From NCBI RefSeq assembly GCF_000699445.3, contig NC_067196.1, forward strand, positions 26,367,116-26,431,115: a DNA stretch of 64,000 nucleotides. Direction: 5' to 3'. The first letter of the stretch is position 1, and every line of letters begins with the position of its first letter. The notes beneath the pieces are model-generated. The model saw nothing but the letters and a program-made list of their open reading frames with translations. It was not told the DNA's origin and did no database searches. Made by a program: the position numbers and the translations under genes. Shown piece by piece: positions 35,213-46,400 of the stretch. This DNA comes from Schistosoma haematobium (Eukaryota; Platyhelminthes; Trematoda; Strigeidida; Schistosomatidae).

Positions 35213-36261
35213 CACGTGTTGCGTATTCTATGCTGCGATTTCTATACTGTACTAAAATATTATATTGAATAATTGCATTATTACTATTGGTCAGTAGTCA
35301 ATTATTGTAAGCACTGTTTACAGATGAGTTAGTTCACAGCTCGTTTGGATAACTTGGAAGAAAATATGGATCGGATTTTTCTATATATGTCTAGAGATGT
35401 TTAACTTTTATAGTAATAATAAAATAAATGAAAGATTGATAGATCTCGTATTATACTCATTGTTGATTATACTTTTTCCTTAGATATTCAAATGTGTCAT
35501 TCTCTTTTTTCCGTTTTACTCTCCCTTTTTTGTAGACATATACCCCTGTATCTTCGTCAGAATTAGGAAAAGTTGATTCATTAACTCTACCTTTATCAAC
35601 AGTGAATTCATCTAACAGCATTATACCACAATATATTACAGAAACTAATCGAATTATTGACAATGGTCTTTCATCTAAAAATTTATTTTATTCAAATTCT
35701 GGTCTTGATCTTACTGATACACATTATTTTACATTGACAGGGGCTACTGAAGCGATAGATTTATCACTTGATCCCTCTGTAGATATAATAACTGTAAATC
35801 CAATTGATTTAAGTTCCTCACAACATTGTACAACATTGTTTTTTGAATCGTCAAATGAATGTACCGATAATACATTCTTTACAACACATACAATATGGGA
35901 TCCTGAACCAGGTTTCAGTTTTACCGACCTCTTACTTACTAATAATGATGAAGAATGCGAAACGGAATTCCCTGAAGTTATAATTTACCCTGAAAATGCT
36001 ATTTATCGTTCAAACGAAACGTTAACTTCTTTTACTACAACTAGCCACAATGATACTACTAACAAGACCGTAATCAGTAGTGAACTGAAAATACCAGATA
36101 CACATATCTCATCAATGAATAACTGTTATATTCCATCAGATACACTAACGACGACAATAGAAACAACCTTAACTGGAGGAGTCGGTGGAGAAGGAGGTTA
36201 TAACATACAACCACCACCTTTAGACTTACGCTTAATACAGTCCAATAATTTTTATTCATAA
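22109..36261 (+). CDS. GLI/GLIS/ZIC-superfamily zinc-finger transcription factor
   Basis: Six exons join in phase: 22109-22250, 23072-23235, 25096-25214, 26595-26962, 28542-29033 and 35536-36261 (TAA). Each has GT-AG borders; together they give about 669 residues, with the 5' end incomplete. The fingers match the GLI/GLIS order. Finger 2 (from 23183, YCNWPQC, across the intron to 25126) has F-x5-L-x2-H-x3-H. Finger 3 is 25148-25210 (FSSKENLKRH). Finger 4 is 26612-26674 (AYSRTSERSRC). Finger 5 is 26813-26884 (AYTDPSSLRKHMRSYH, very close to the GLI/GLIS fifth-finger signature). A typical finger 1 is not seen. In finger 4 the first His is Cys. A 44-residue insertion separates fingers 4 and 5. 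The tail of over 400 residues is Ser/Thr/Asn-rich with an eight-Asn run and low complexity, as in many activation or regulatory regions. It is expected to be a nuclear sequence-specific DNA-binding regulator. Whether it is GLI, GLIS or a flatworm-specific relative needs a phylogeny. Confidence 0.88.
25830..26290 (+). mobile_element. Decayed non-LTR retrotransposon fragment (ORF2 C-terminal part)
   Basis: Broken + frames contain LAEDVR, LSVF and a later stretch recalling the C-terminal region after the reverse transcriptase in schistosome non-LTR elements. Many stops are present. It lies in the intron between the finger 3 and finger 4 exons. The family is related to the minus-strand remnant at 27085-27650. 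Confidence 0.5.
27085..27650 (-). mobile_element. Non-LTR retrotransposon 3' remnant
   Basis: The minus frame around 27376-27570 reads RRASFADSGSGWRKRRGGQC, then LPGWGPRDGATQWLET, the C-terminal style of a schistosome LINE ORF2. Its 3' UTR ends at about 27090 with a tail seen here in reverse as attggtacaagagggcacca next to ATTATTTATTT. That tail is shared with repeat family A. The 5' part is missing. It lies in the intron after the finger 5 exon. Confidence 0.65.
27651..28541. other. Intron remainder, nothing recognised
   Basis: AT-rich intron sequence before the exon at 28542, whose acceptor is tgttttgcattacag. No repeat or frame is recognisable. Confidence 0.5.
28774..28801 (+). repeat. 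(AAT)n repeat inside coding exon
   Basis: A trinucleotide run in frame within exon 28542-29033 encodes a run of eight asparagines (then SNN). Length variation here would change protein length without a frameshift. Confidence 0.9.
29138..29335 (-). mobile_element. Hammerhead SINE, left inverted copy
   Basis: This is the reverse copy of the element at 29371-29625. It has tRNA-like A and B boxes in minus orientation and a hammerhead-like core at 29195-29240. The arms match the right copy closely over about 195 bp. Sequence between the copies (29336-29370) continues this copy toward a different 5' end. Confidence 0.85.
29195..29240 (-). ncRNA. Hammerhead ribozyme motif (variant)
   Basis: Read on the minus strand: stem I GCACTG pairs with TAGTGC (one G·U), core CTGAGGAG is intact, stem II is GTCC/GGAC, and GAAA and the GTC cleavage triplet are present. 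Stem III is CGGTCG, which is no longer a perfect palindrome, so folding may be weaker than in the right-hand copy. Confidence 0.6.
29371..29625 (+). mobile_element. tRNA-derived SINE carrying a hammerhead ribozyme
   Basis: About 255 bp, starting acaatggtgtac and ending gactcatgatttcaa. An A box (tggtctagtggttaag, 29444-29459) and a B box (gggttcgagcc, 29487-29497) give an internal RNA polymerase III promoter pattern. A hammerhead follows at 29523-29568. A diverged copy lies at 60638-60882 and a fragment at 55640-55770. It lies in the last large intron of the zinc-finger gene, head-to-head with the copy on its left. Schistosome SINE-like repeats (Sm-alpha) are known to encode hammerheads; this is a related but distinct-looking type. 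Confidence 0.85.
29523..29568 (+). ncRNA. Hammerhead ribozyme, structurally complete
   Basis: Stem I: GCACTG (29523-29528) pairs with CAGTGC (29563-29568). Core: CTGAGGAG (29529-29536). Stem II: GTCC (29536-29539) with GGAC (29547-29550) closing a 7-nt loop. Then GAAA (29551-29554), the self-complementary CGGCCG (29555-29560) as a minimal stem III, and the cleavage triplet GTC ending at 29562. All conserved core positions of the CUGANGA/GAAA/GUC consensus are present. Such very short stem III forms are known to act best as dimers. Activity is inferred and not shown. Confidence 0.75.
29980..30180 (+). mobile_element. Sm-alpha-like repeat, degraded copy
   Basis: The stretch gcgtcctagattccactgct followed by atccaccactcatctttac is the hallmark 3' part of the Sm-alpha hammerhead repeat and matches 30376-30425 closely. 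The upstream tRNA-like and ribozyme parts are too diverged to draw. Confidence 0.6.
30236..30470 (+). mobile_element. Sm-alpha-type SINE with broken hammerhead
   Basis: The tRNA-like part has an A-box-like gcgtagtggataacgc (30259-30274) and a B-box-like gggtccgagtgcc (30301-30313). Then comes a hammerhead relic at about 30350-30392: agtcccaaatagga keeps stem II, but the CTGATGAG core reads AGATGAAAAG and GAAAC reads GAGAC. The 3' part is cgtcctggattccactgct. The ribozyme is probably dead. It is in tandem with the degraded copy upstream. Confidence 0.75.
30480..31500. other. Intron stretch, nothing recognised
   Basis: AT-rich sequence between the Sm-alpha copies and the Penelope-like element. 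Short open frames on both strands (for example 30791-30997) lack motifs and splice support. Confidence 0.4.
31992..32605 (-). pseudogene. Inverted partial copy of the Penelope-like ORF
   Basis: This minus-strand frame encodes the same C-terminal connector and GIY-YIG region as 33268-33881, almost residue for residue, but has no reverse transcriptase. It is the coding part of the left inverted arm. Confidence 0.85.
32630..33881 (+). CDS. Penelope-like RT / GIY-YIG endonuclease, 5'-truncated
   Basis: The frame is open from about 32630 to the stop at 33879-33881. It begins inside the reverse transcriptase at motif A (FFDVASLFTNVP), continues with motif B (GVAMGSPLDPILADIFL, 32826-32876) and motif C YMDD (32939-32950), and ends in a GIY-YIG-type endonuclease (CSCGASYIGRCSRNLYIRAREH, about 33553-33618). 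The YIG tyrosine and the downstream Arg are present. The family usually has a longer N-terminal part, which is missing here, so this copy is not autonomous even though the frame is intact. An ATG-initiated part starts at 32835, but that is inside motif B and is not a biological start. Confidence 0.88.
34375..35126. other. Intron stretch with unexplained frame
   Basis: A 116-codon + frame (34684-35034) reads QAWDWLLYNRCSVIMKAVSM, then PFRSHLSVAYSPEKLDSV. It starts beside a small inverted repeat (ttgcgacaac / gttgtcgcaa, about 34643-34692). It looks like a piece of an unknown decayed element or a chance frame; no family is recognised. Confidence 0.3.
35127..35251. repeat. Perfect-type hairpin with (AT)n loop
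   Basis: The arms are about 46 bp (35127-35172 and 35206-35251). They are inverted copies starting tacagtatagaaatcgcagc, with a single visible mismatch, and flank an (AT)n tract at 35174-35205. The structure could be a fold-back MITE or a cruciform-forming palindrome. It lies in the last intron, 285 bp before the last exon. Confidence 0.9.
35536..36261 (+). CDS. Zinc-finger gene, last exon
   Basis: This exon follows acceptor ttttttgtag and joins in phase 0 to 28542-29033. It encodes 241 residues rich in Ser, Thr, Asn and Asp, ending LRLIQSNNFYS, with a Gly-rich patch (GGVGGEGG). No folded domain is apparent. Confidence 0.85.
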   Translation, partial: TYTPVSSSELGKVDSLTLPLSTVNSSNSIIPQYITETNRIIDNGLSSKNLFYSNSGLDLTDTHYFTLTGATEAIDLSLDPSVDIITVNPIDLSSSQHCTTLFFESSNECTDNTFFTTHTIWDPEPGFSFTDLLLTNNDEECETEFPEVIIYPENAIYRSNETLTSFTTTSHNDTTNKTVISSELKIPDTHISSMNNCYIPSDTLTTTIETTLTGGVGGEGGYNIQPPPLDLRLIQSNNFYS

Positions 36262-37065
36262 AAATTATCTTTTGTTTTAGAAGAAAATGTACATTATCTC
36301 TTGTGAATATTGTTCATATTTGCATACACTCTAGTATTTCTTTTTATCTTCCCCATTTTATCTATTCATTTCACAGCGTTTTGTCTTCAAAATGTAGTCT
36401 ATTCATAAGTCATATTGTATATATGCTAACAGATTTCTATTATTTTCTTTCCTGGTATAAATATATACTTTCTTCGGAAAGTGTGTTAGGTCTTTTTTGA
36501 CACTTAAATAGGAATTTTGTACTGTTTATGTATGTAGATAGAATTGATTGAATGCTTCTTGTTCTGAAATCTTTTTGGTAATGTTTGTGTATGTGTGTGA
36601 CTTCCCTGTTACTCACTACTTATAGGTTTTAGTATTCGGCTGTGAGTCACATTCTGTTTTTGTGTGAACGTTGGTACTACCATTTAGCTCCCCATACTAA
36701 AGTAGATGTAGGGAGGTTTGACTATGTAACGCTAGCATTTTATTCACTCAATCAACGCTCTACTGATCGTTTGTATGGCCAAATTGTTTCATGACTGGAT
36801 TGTATCCCTGCAGTCAAATTTAAGATTATATAATGATATTATTCGTTAGTTTTTGTATAGAATCTAATCTGACAGATTACATATGCTATTTATTGCATAA
36901 TAATACATCTGTTAATTTTTTTTTCTAAACGTGAGATACGTCACCTTATTTTAGAGTAATCAGAATATTTTACTGATTGTTTCTAAGGAATTAACTCCTG
37001 GTAGATTGTACTATTTGTGAGTTCATACATAATCTAACGAAGTGCAACACTTAATTTAGTCATTT

Positions 37066-37570
37066 ATGCGAGCGCATAAAAATCTGGTTACAGCATAGCA
37101 CCAAAGAAATGTAATGCGCCACATAAAGCAAGAATAACTTTGTGAGGAAAATAGAGGACTTTAGAAGAGAAGAAAAGAGTTCATAAACAAAATAATTTAC
37201 AAGAGCAGTGTGTAATGGAATAAACAGTTTAGTTAAAAATATAAATGATACAGCTTAGAATTCTTTCGTTTAAAGGAGTTCCCCACACATTTTTGAAGAA
37301 TGCAAAATAGCGTCACTATTGGTTCTTTTTTTGAGCTGTGTGTGGTAACGTCTTGATTTACTGTGTTGCATCATCTGAACTCCGACCAGAGAGTCATATT
37401 GCAGTATTTCCATAGCATGACGCCATGTCATAGATTAACCGTCTCTTGCTTTTGGGGATCACTCTAATTAAACGCAGAGAGCCGCTTGAGATCTTCAAAT
37501 TGGAGAGGTTAGGTTTCAAGAGCACAGTGTAGAATCGCTCTCACCGATACGTTGTAAACCCAAATCTTTA
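37066..37570 (-). mobile_element. Diverged non-LTR remnant, same family as 27085-27650
   Basis: The landmarks are shared with the copy at 27 kb: gcaccaaa…tgcgccaca at the tail end, then a purine-rich part, then …gacgccatgtcat…. It is strongly diverged and not coding. Confidence 0.5.
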
Positions 37571-39039
37571 CAGCTAGAATAGCATCATGAAAGCTATATT
37601 TGTACAAGGCACTCTGACTTCCGCTATTTGTATACTGATTTCATTAGTCAGATCACCAACACTCACACAACTACACAAATTCATGAACTTTCAGGCTTCT
37701 AACAGTATATTTCCAACAGTGATTGCAGCCTCAGCTTACTGTTAGCCTTGAAAAATACTTAACACCTCGAGGATACAAAGCACCTACCATACTTACTCAT
37801 ACTGTGGTGATATATATAGGTACACAGAAAAGATAGACTGCTAAATCTACCAGGAATAAGTAGTGCTAGATTCTTAAAGTTTTCAATTAAATGTTGAAAA
37901 TAATTTCTAAGGAGGGAAGGGATATCACTAGTTAACTGATCTTCAACAGTAAGTGTGAATTGCATACTTTTAGTTTGACTGGCTAAACTAATTATGTGTT
38001 AGATGAGAGTTTAACTTGAGACCGGATTTCTGATATATCATCTCTTCTTAACAATAAGCTACTCGGATACTATTGTATCGACAGGTGTCTTATATTCATA
38101 TTTATTAATATAAGATTATAATAAAATAGTTGATGTAAAAAAAATAAGATTTTTAAAACGTTTGGCCTCATTTTTGTAGTTTATTTTGTGTAGTTTAAAT
38201 GTTTGACCTCTTGAAAACCCGAATTCTATTTAATTGGTTGTTATTTTATAGATATGATTTATGGCCTGTAAATAAAACTGAACACAGAATGAACTTGATC
38301 TAGATAACATGACTAGATCTATTTTGATTGCATTAAATATTCTGCTTTTTTCTCTGTACTTTGTAAACTTGTGTTAAATTAATCTGGTTATTGATTTGTA
38401 TATTCTCTGAAGAAGTGACCTACACTAAGTTGCAAAACGTCATTAATTCAATTTCCTACTAATATGGATATTAAAATCATCTATTATTTTATTGTCATAA
38501 ATGGTACACTCAATGTCCAATTTATCTAAAAATATGAAGTCAATACTTGGTCATAAACGATATGCACCAACTGTATCGATGTTGTTAAGTAACTTTATTT
38601 GCACTTCTATTTTTTGCCTCAATGATTTTTTTGTAAAACTATCAATAACTGAATAAATGTTTACTTTTGTGAATATATTCTACTTTTTATCTGAATGCAG
38701 AACTTGTATTTTCATTGCCTTTTTACTCGACGAGAAATAATCTTCAGTATCATAGTGCTTAGTAAGAGCCAAAACCTTACAAATATATATCACGCTTAAA
38801 TATCTTATGTACACCCTAGGATATCTTTATAAATCTAGTATTTGAAATAAATGTATAACATGTTAAAGGTTTTCTAGTTAGTAATTGATTCTATTTTCAG
38901 ATCTTGTTTCTTGTCTTGTACGTATGTAGTTATTAACCGTATACTTGGTTAACATATGATTATGTTTAAAAATAAGTAACATACAAATTTCAGTAAAATT
39001 GGATCGGTGATAGCAGACGAACAAAGTTATTTTCTATCT

Positions 39040-39200
39040 AGACACAGTAGATCAGTATATAATACATTAGTATTTGTAGTGAAAGATATTGTGCTTGAGT
39101 CTCTGTGTGAACATCAACACTAGGCTCATGGTATAACCATCTAAAGACACTGGGATAGGGTGAGAAAAACGAAAAGGTGATCAGTCTATGATATTGAACT
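39040..39200 (+). mobile_element. Sm-alpha-like relic
   Basis: The minus-strand conceptual translation (VDVHTETQAQYLSLQ) parallels that of the Sm-alpha copy at 30.3 kb (ADVNSGTRTQYRSLQ). This shows descent from the same tRNA-like part. The ribozyme part is not seen. Confidence 0.4.
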
Positions 39201-40417
39201 GTAGTATCCACCGTATGCATTTGTATAACTTGTGATCAAAGGTGCTATCAAGACAATCCCATTAAGTTACAGATTTGCTTATCGATACTGATCAAGTGGC
39301 GTTCTTAATATGTAGCTGGCATACTTTTCATAAAAGATTGATCAATCTATGTTGGTATAGTCCATTTTTACAGACAAACTAATAATTTTGTTTACTTATT
39401 AATTTATTTTATGTATATATATTCATAGTTGGTCGGCAAATTATTTGACTGTCAGATCAATAGTGCTAAAATTAATTACGATTACAGTTTGCTTTTCTTG
39501 AATGCAAAAAACATTACATTCATACTCCATACGGAATAATTAAAAAAACTAAATGTGCATGGTTTCACATTTGTTTATTCAATAGAACATTGAAGTGAAA
39601 AGTTGATCTTGTTCACAAATATATCTGTGGTAATCTAACCATATGCAAAGGGATTTCTTTTGTACATAAAACAGTCGGTTTTCATAAGATGATATCTCTA
39701 CAAAGCATAACACTGTTTAGCATATATTTTGTTCAATACATAACCAAAGGTATTTCTTCACCTGATCAGATCAATGTTTAAATGTAATCGAGTAAACAAT
39801 CATTGTTCCTCACATACTGACCTTGTGTTGGTAAGTGGTTTATGGGTATCGATCCAATTCAGTGGGAATATAATCTGAAAATACGATTCTGTTGTTTGTC
39901 AGTCTGACTAAAACTATTTTTTCATTGGTTTAGGTTCTATGAATTTGTTAAGTTAAATAATCAAATAACCCTCCCTAGTGATTAACTTCAAGGTAGATTT
40001 CCGAAACACCAGGCAGATCCAGTGTACAGTATTGTTCGAAAATATCAAGGATGAGACTGTTATTAGTTACGAACGTACTTTACTCACTGATTCACTTAAC
40101 TTTACAAAGGGAACCATTGTAAACAACATGTATGCCATGAGATTTAGACATCCTGATTTGAATCTTGTGTTGGGTTCTAGGTATACGCAGTGGTTGTACA
40201 TAGTATCAAACTAGAATGTAACAGTTGTGTTCAGTGCATTTTAGTTTCTAACAGTTCTTCAACGGATAATATAATTCAATATAACCCAGTTACTTAGACT
40301 CAACTTTATAAGGTTTTAACACATTAAATAACACCAAGTCATATAATTTGTTTTCTCTTTGTGTAAAAAACAACTTAGTCAAATCAACCATTCAAATCAG
40401 ATTCACAAACGCGTCAT

Positions 40418-43400
40418 ATGGAATGTGTCAATCTAACTCCTTTTGGTGAATTCCTAGTATGGACTGCGGAAGGTTAGTCGCATTGTACAGAATTTTTTTA
40501 AAAAGAAACTTTCATACTTATTTTCTGCTTCAGTAAGTGTTTGTTGAATGTTTTAAAATGACCCGGAGCTACAGCTATGCTCATGATAATGATAATAAAA
40601 CTGCTCGTTTTATTTCATTCCAAATGTTCAATTACAGTAAAGCATTCTCAGTACAAAATATACAACATGACAGCAAAATTTTCATTTTATGAATATTTGA
40701 ATTGTGAGTATTCGAAAAGTATGAGTCAAAAGTTTTTGAACATTCATTTACTACCATTTTTATATGTTTATCCATAATTTATGCTCCGATCATATCTTTT
40801 TCCATCGATAAATATATTTGATGCATGAATTCTCTAGTAACCACCTTTCATTTCTCCAAAGGACAGACGATCATGAGGAAAATGTACAAACCACCATGGT
40901 GGTACTTCTTTAATTTTTTAATCATCAGATTCATGATAAGTTATAAACATTTTCTAAAAGCATTTTATTGAAATGCTTAAATAGTGTAATTGAAACACCA
41001 ATAGAACAGGATGATTTTTGACATTCAATTCACATTTGGCAATATGATGACTGCATCTCCTGACGTTATTCCACTGCCTTTTGGATTAGACCTTTAAGTT
41101 GAAGGCTCCGAGTATAACCCCCAAAGGAAACCACTTGTTTCGGTTTGAGTATCCCAGCTCTCACACAAATCGAATAATTTATGTGGCCCATATCTATTTG
41201 GTGCCTCCTTGTACCATTGTTTATGTGTTTAAATAAATAAATGACACAAACGTTTCACAAAGCCACCGAACTATATCACTATAATAATAATTTTAATTAT
41301 GTACAAAATATATTTCGAATTTATTAATTAGTGTACGTTTTATTTAATTTTATGATACCGTTTGTTTTAATTTATGACTTGACTTGTTTTCATTAACAAT
41401 AATTATTCATCCATTACGCTTATAGCTTTATCATTCACTTCGATGAAATAGTCAGTGTTATTTTCAGCTTTCATATATTATCGTTACAATCAACTCAATT
41501 TGTATATAAAAGATGTGAATGTAATTCAGTAACATATAGTGGTTATATACCACCAATATATATTCTCCAGTTGTCTTACAATCTAACTAGAAACATTAAC
41601 CATATGTAAATGTTTGACTAATATAAATCATATTCTTATTAATTGAGAGTCTACTTTATCCATCATATATCACAAATACTCTATAGAATTAGAAATTTAA
41701 TACATAAATTCGTATTACGATAATATAATGAAGTTACTTGATATAGTTTTACGATTATTCTCCGAATTTTTCTTCCTAACTATTTTCTCTTGTTAGTATG
41801 TATCACTTTTTAAAAAAGTCTACTATTACCTTATTCCTGAAATGTTTAGATTTGAAAATAGGTTGAATATTTCTAGCCTGATTACTAAAATTCTATTATC
41901 ACTAAAATAAAATAGGATTACGTTGATTACTATCCATTGAATAAATAATACATGGGTATTCATAATCTAGATTATATCAAATAAGACGTAGGATTAGAAT
42001 TGTCTATTTCGGAGGTAAATCCATCATATCCATTGATTATTTATTTAATAGTTTTTTAGTTATGAAAATTTTCTAACAGTCGTTTGATTAGAAGGAATTC
42101 TTAACCAACTTGTATATTCATATTTATAAAAGTCGAGTGATTATTTGGTGAATTCGTGTGTATTTTTGTTGTTGTTGTTGTTGTCTATTCTTCATGCTTT
42201 TAAGAATGTTTTTTTACCGATATTAAATACATACTGTTGTTTCGTAATAGAATGCACTACCTTATAGCAAATACAAATTACGTACATATATATTTCTTAA
42301 GTTCGCTATTCAATGGAATATATTTAACTTAAGTTCTTTTTCCTTAAATATCCAATGCCTATTTATTTGTTTGCTAGTGTGTATTTTCCCTAAAACAAAA
42401 GTCTATTTACGTATAAAGTGCTTTATTCATGTTTTTTTCTTTCTTGTTTATTGGTGTACTATCATTTCATTACAATTTGGTTATTTGTTTGTTTCTATTC
42501 TGTTGTTTATACTGTATTATTGACAAAATTATTGACTTCATTAATTTATCGTTTCGACAAATTGTTTATATATCGATTTATATTATTGTTATTCTCTTTT
42601 ATTATTATTCTATAAAGCTGTTATTTGGTTACGTCGTAATTATCGAATTATTGGTCGTGCTTCATTACCATTGGATTTATTCAAAGGATGTTATCATAAT
42701 AAATCAAAAAAACCAGATCGATTACCTGTACGATTAAGTTTTGAAGAAGTTGCTTTATTATTATCTAAAGGTTTTATTCATGGTATTTTATGTAGTAGAC
42801 CAGTAATTTCTGTTGCTGAACCATCAAAAGAAACAATTGAAGCATATCATGATGCATTAATGAAGAATGCAGAAGAAATGGTAATTTTTGATTGATATTT
42901 ATAGATGCATAAATATAAGTTTATAAAATATTATACAAATGATCTGTTGTTTCAAAAGGATTTACATGATAGAATATTCTGTTATTTGATTAGTTGTAAT
43001 TACTTAAATTAGACGCATTAGATATCTTTAAGGCTTTACTCTATCATATAGTTCTCAACTAGGGATTACGATTATTGAAATTATTTTAAATAGAAACTCT
43101 CCATATCTTGATGCAATTCAATTCAATCATGAATTATTTCATAAACTAATGACATAATTTGAACTAACCACCCCTAGGTATCTTTTAATCTAATCCTATG
43201 CTTGCCAGCGTAAGATATCAGTGTTGGTAGTCGTTGAATCTGGGTAGTAAATACGTTGATCATTTCATTAAATAAAAGTTCACAGTTGTATCGACTGATT
43301 TACCACATTTACTTAGTACTGTGTACCTAAGTTTAGTATAATCAATTCAATGGTTCTTTCATATCTAAGCAGTGTTTTAAAAACACTTTTGAATAAATAA

Positions 43401-46400
43401 TGATCAAATTACTTACGTCTTCTAGATCCATTATCAGTCTTTCACATATATATATGGTATTACAGATGAAATTACTATCCAGTAAATCTATGTCCATTAC
43501 TACATAGATAGACCTTTCTTTTAAACCAAGTTTGATGACATCACTAGAAAATATCACTTACTGTTTTCATTATTCTGGTTAGAATCCTACTAGGTTGTTC
43601 GACGAAAAACTTAATTTCATCTTTAATCTTTTAGCTTTATAAATTCTCTTTGTTATAAATTCCTTTTTTTTCAACGACAGGTCAATATATTTAAAACTCA
43701 AAAACGATTAAAATCAGTTGGTTACTATGGTCAGCTATTGAATGGTTTAAAGTTACGTCAACAACGCCAAGCCAGATCCAAGTTATTCAATCACAATGAT
43801 TCATCATCAGTTAATACAGTTGACGATAATGGGTGTTCAAAAAACTATGACACAAATAATTTAAATTCATGTAAGTCCATTGATTCGTTTGTTAAAAAAG
43901 GGTTATTTGTTTTAACCTGCATATAATTTTATTGTGTTCTTTTTTATCAAAGAGTTTATATTATCATATGTTATCAGACTTTGTTTACTGATATAATTGT
44001 AAATATTTCAGGTGTATGATACATGACTGACAACAATCAATGATGTTCGCTAAATAAAATGGTTTGACTAAGTCAGGGAATTTACAAATCTGTATCACAA
44101 TTCTTTTATCTCATTAATGCTCTTGCCATGAGTTCTGAAGTCGTGGATTCAACTACTCTCTCGATCTTGAGTATGCATTAAGTAAGCATCTTGAGTAAGC
44201 ACCTTGGTACTAAAACAAAACAGTCTTCTATGGTTCAATGATAATTATTGATTTGTTCAATATTATATATTTAGTCGTAGAAAAGAATTCCAAATACAAA
44301 ATACAATATACCATTGTAAATCTCACTTTAACACATACACTTCATTTGTAACTATTCAAAAGACTAAAATTTAAAGGCTTGTGAAACAGTATTTATGTGA
44401 TATGTATTTTCAACTGTGAGATTTTTTGATCATTTTCTCACTGGATAGTATGTTTGATGTATGACTTGCAATGTATATATTCTCCTCTCATTACTGCAAA
44501 CAATTGACACCATAGAAATATGCCATTTATTATGGTATTTTGGCTTTTATTTTCTGTTATTTAACATATTAGTAGGCTGTGGGCTTTTAACAGAGTTCAT
44601 TATGAGATTTACAAAAGTGATTACTCCATTAAAACAAACCTAATATGGGAAAAACTACTACCATAGTTTCACAATTTATCATGAAGTAAATTTAGTTTCT
44701 GGTGTAAACTTTATTTATTTCCTTGTTTATAGGATTTGGGTAGTTTGTTTTTCTGTGGAGTGCAATATTTTACTAATATATTTATTTGTTTATATTTCAA
44801 CCACGTTCAGTGTGAGGCAGTTAGTTGCCTACCAATGACGTCGGAAGATGGTTGCACAGTATCGTGAATTGATTAAAATTAAACTTGTGAACCATTGACT
44901 CCCGGCTCAATGGTATAAAATTTAGACACTCACCACGACACATGAGGGTTTCGGTTCCAGTTTTTGGTGGCGTGGTCGTACATATTTACTGCCGAAAACT
45001 TCATACCATGGTTGTCTTACTAATATCAGTCCGTGATGTAAGCTATAAAATTATTCATTCATTCCTTTTCTCTTACCGATACTTTTTCGCCTACTATCAT
45101 TAAAATATTTTTTACATAATCCTCATTATTACATCCCTGTTAAACGCTTTTACTTCTACGCTTTATCAACAATCATACATGAATGATGTAAAATTAGTTA
45201 TCTTCTTTCTCTTTTGTGTATTTGCTCAAAATATGTAGCTTTACAGATATCAACTAGAAAACGACGCCGCCAACGACGTTTACTTCAGAAACAATTGAAA
45301 AAACAAATGTTTACGAATGACTCTGGTAGTGTTGGTAATGACGATGATCATTGCAATATTTATGACAGCAGTGATCAAGACGTTTTTGAACTCTCTGATT
45401 CACTTATCACTTTGGATAACCTAATTTCTGAACATTCTAATACACGTCAAGGAACATCGAGATTGTCTGTGATATCAAGTGAAAACATTAAGGAATCTTT
45501 GCCGTACATTCCACAACATTTACCACGTCCTACACCTATTGAATGGAGACGTCCTGACGAATATGTGTTTGTTAGTTTGCCAGAAAGTGTATTTTCTGAG
45601 GGACTTTATTCAAGTTAGTCACTTTGTCGAAACAATCCTAATATTGATGTTATTACACTTAATTTATTTCCTCTCTATCATTAGTGTTTGATAATTATTA
45701 ATTATACTATTATTATATTTCATTTCAGTTGACAAGGTTTAAATGAAATTGGCACATAGACTAAGTATTTCAAAGAGAGAGGCAATTCTTTAATATTGAA
45801 TAATGCTAAATATCTGTTTCGTTATTATTATTTATTTATTTATTTTAACTCGTAGATATTGGTACAAGGAGGCACCAAATACATATGCACCACACAAATT
45901 TCATTTGATATGTGTGAGGGCTGTGACACTGCCCGGGTGCCCAAACCAAAGCAGGTGGTTTTCTTAGGGATCCACACTCGGAGCCTTCGACCTGAATGTC
46001 TGATCCACAAGGCAGTGGAGCATCGTAAAGAGATGCAGTCCCATGGAAGCCTGTGACCGACGATTGGTTCCTACGCCATTTGTTCCTTCAGGATACTGGA
46101 GTGCATGTGCACCATTGGTTTGGAATCACAGTTTTCCAACTCCCCTAGGTGGACTCTCCATGTTCACCATACGGTTAAAGCGCCGGACATTCACTTTTCG
46201 TCCTCTGAATTTCGTAAACAACACCCCCGCCACGAGAAGGCAATGAGTAGAACTTCCCTGGCAGAGGCTGTATACGCGTGGCCATGTGGGAGCATTTCGA
46301 GAGAGAGAGCGGACTCTCCCTACTCTTGGCCATACCAGGGCATTTGGGGGCTGTTTAAGAAACCTTAGACCCGGGTTTCGTGCTACTTGGCACTCGTCAG

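Larger units (their letters stand above)
36262..40417. other. Intergenic region between zinc-finger gene and TSEN34
   Basis: It holds a non-LTR remnant (37066-37570) and a weak Sm-alpha relic (39040-39200). A possible polyadenylation signal AATAAA lies near 38272. The frame at 39978-40214 has no splice support or motif. The promoter of TSEN34 should lie in the right part, but no element could be assigned. Confidence 0.4.

Noticed and set aside
39978..40214. 78-codon frame just upstream of TSEN34
   Set aside because: No motif, no splice agreement with TSEN34 exon 1 and no repeat match.
42429..42737. 102-codon Phe/Tyr-rich frame
   Set aside because: AT-rich intron sequence running by chance into TSEN34 exon 2; the real exon is in another frame from 42618.
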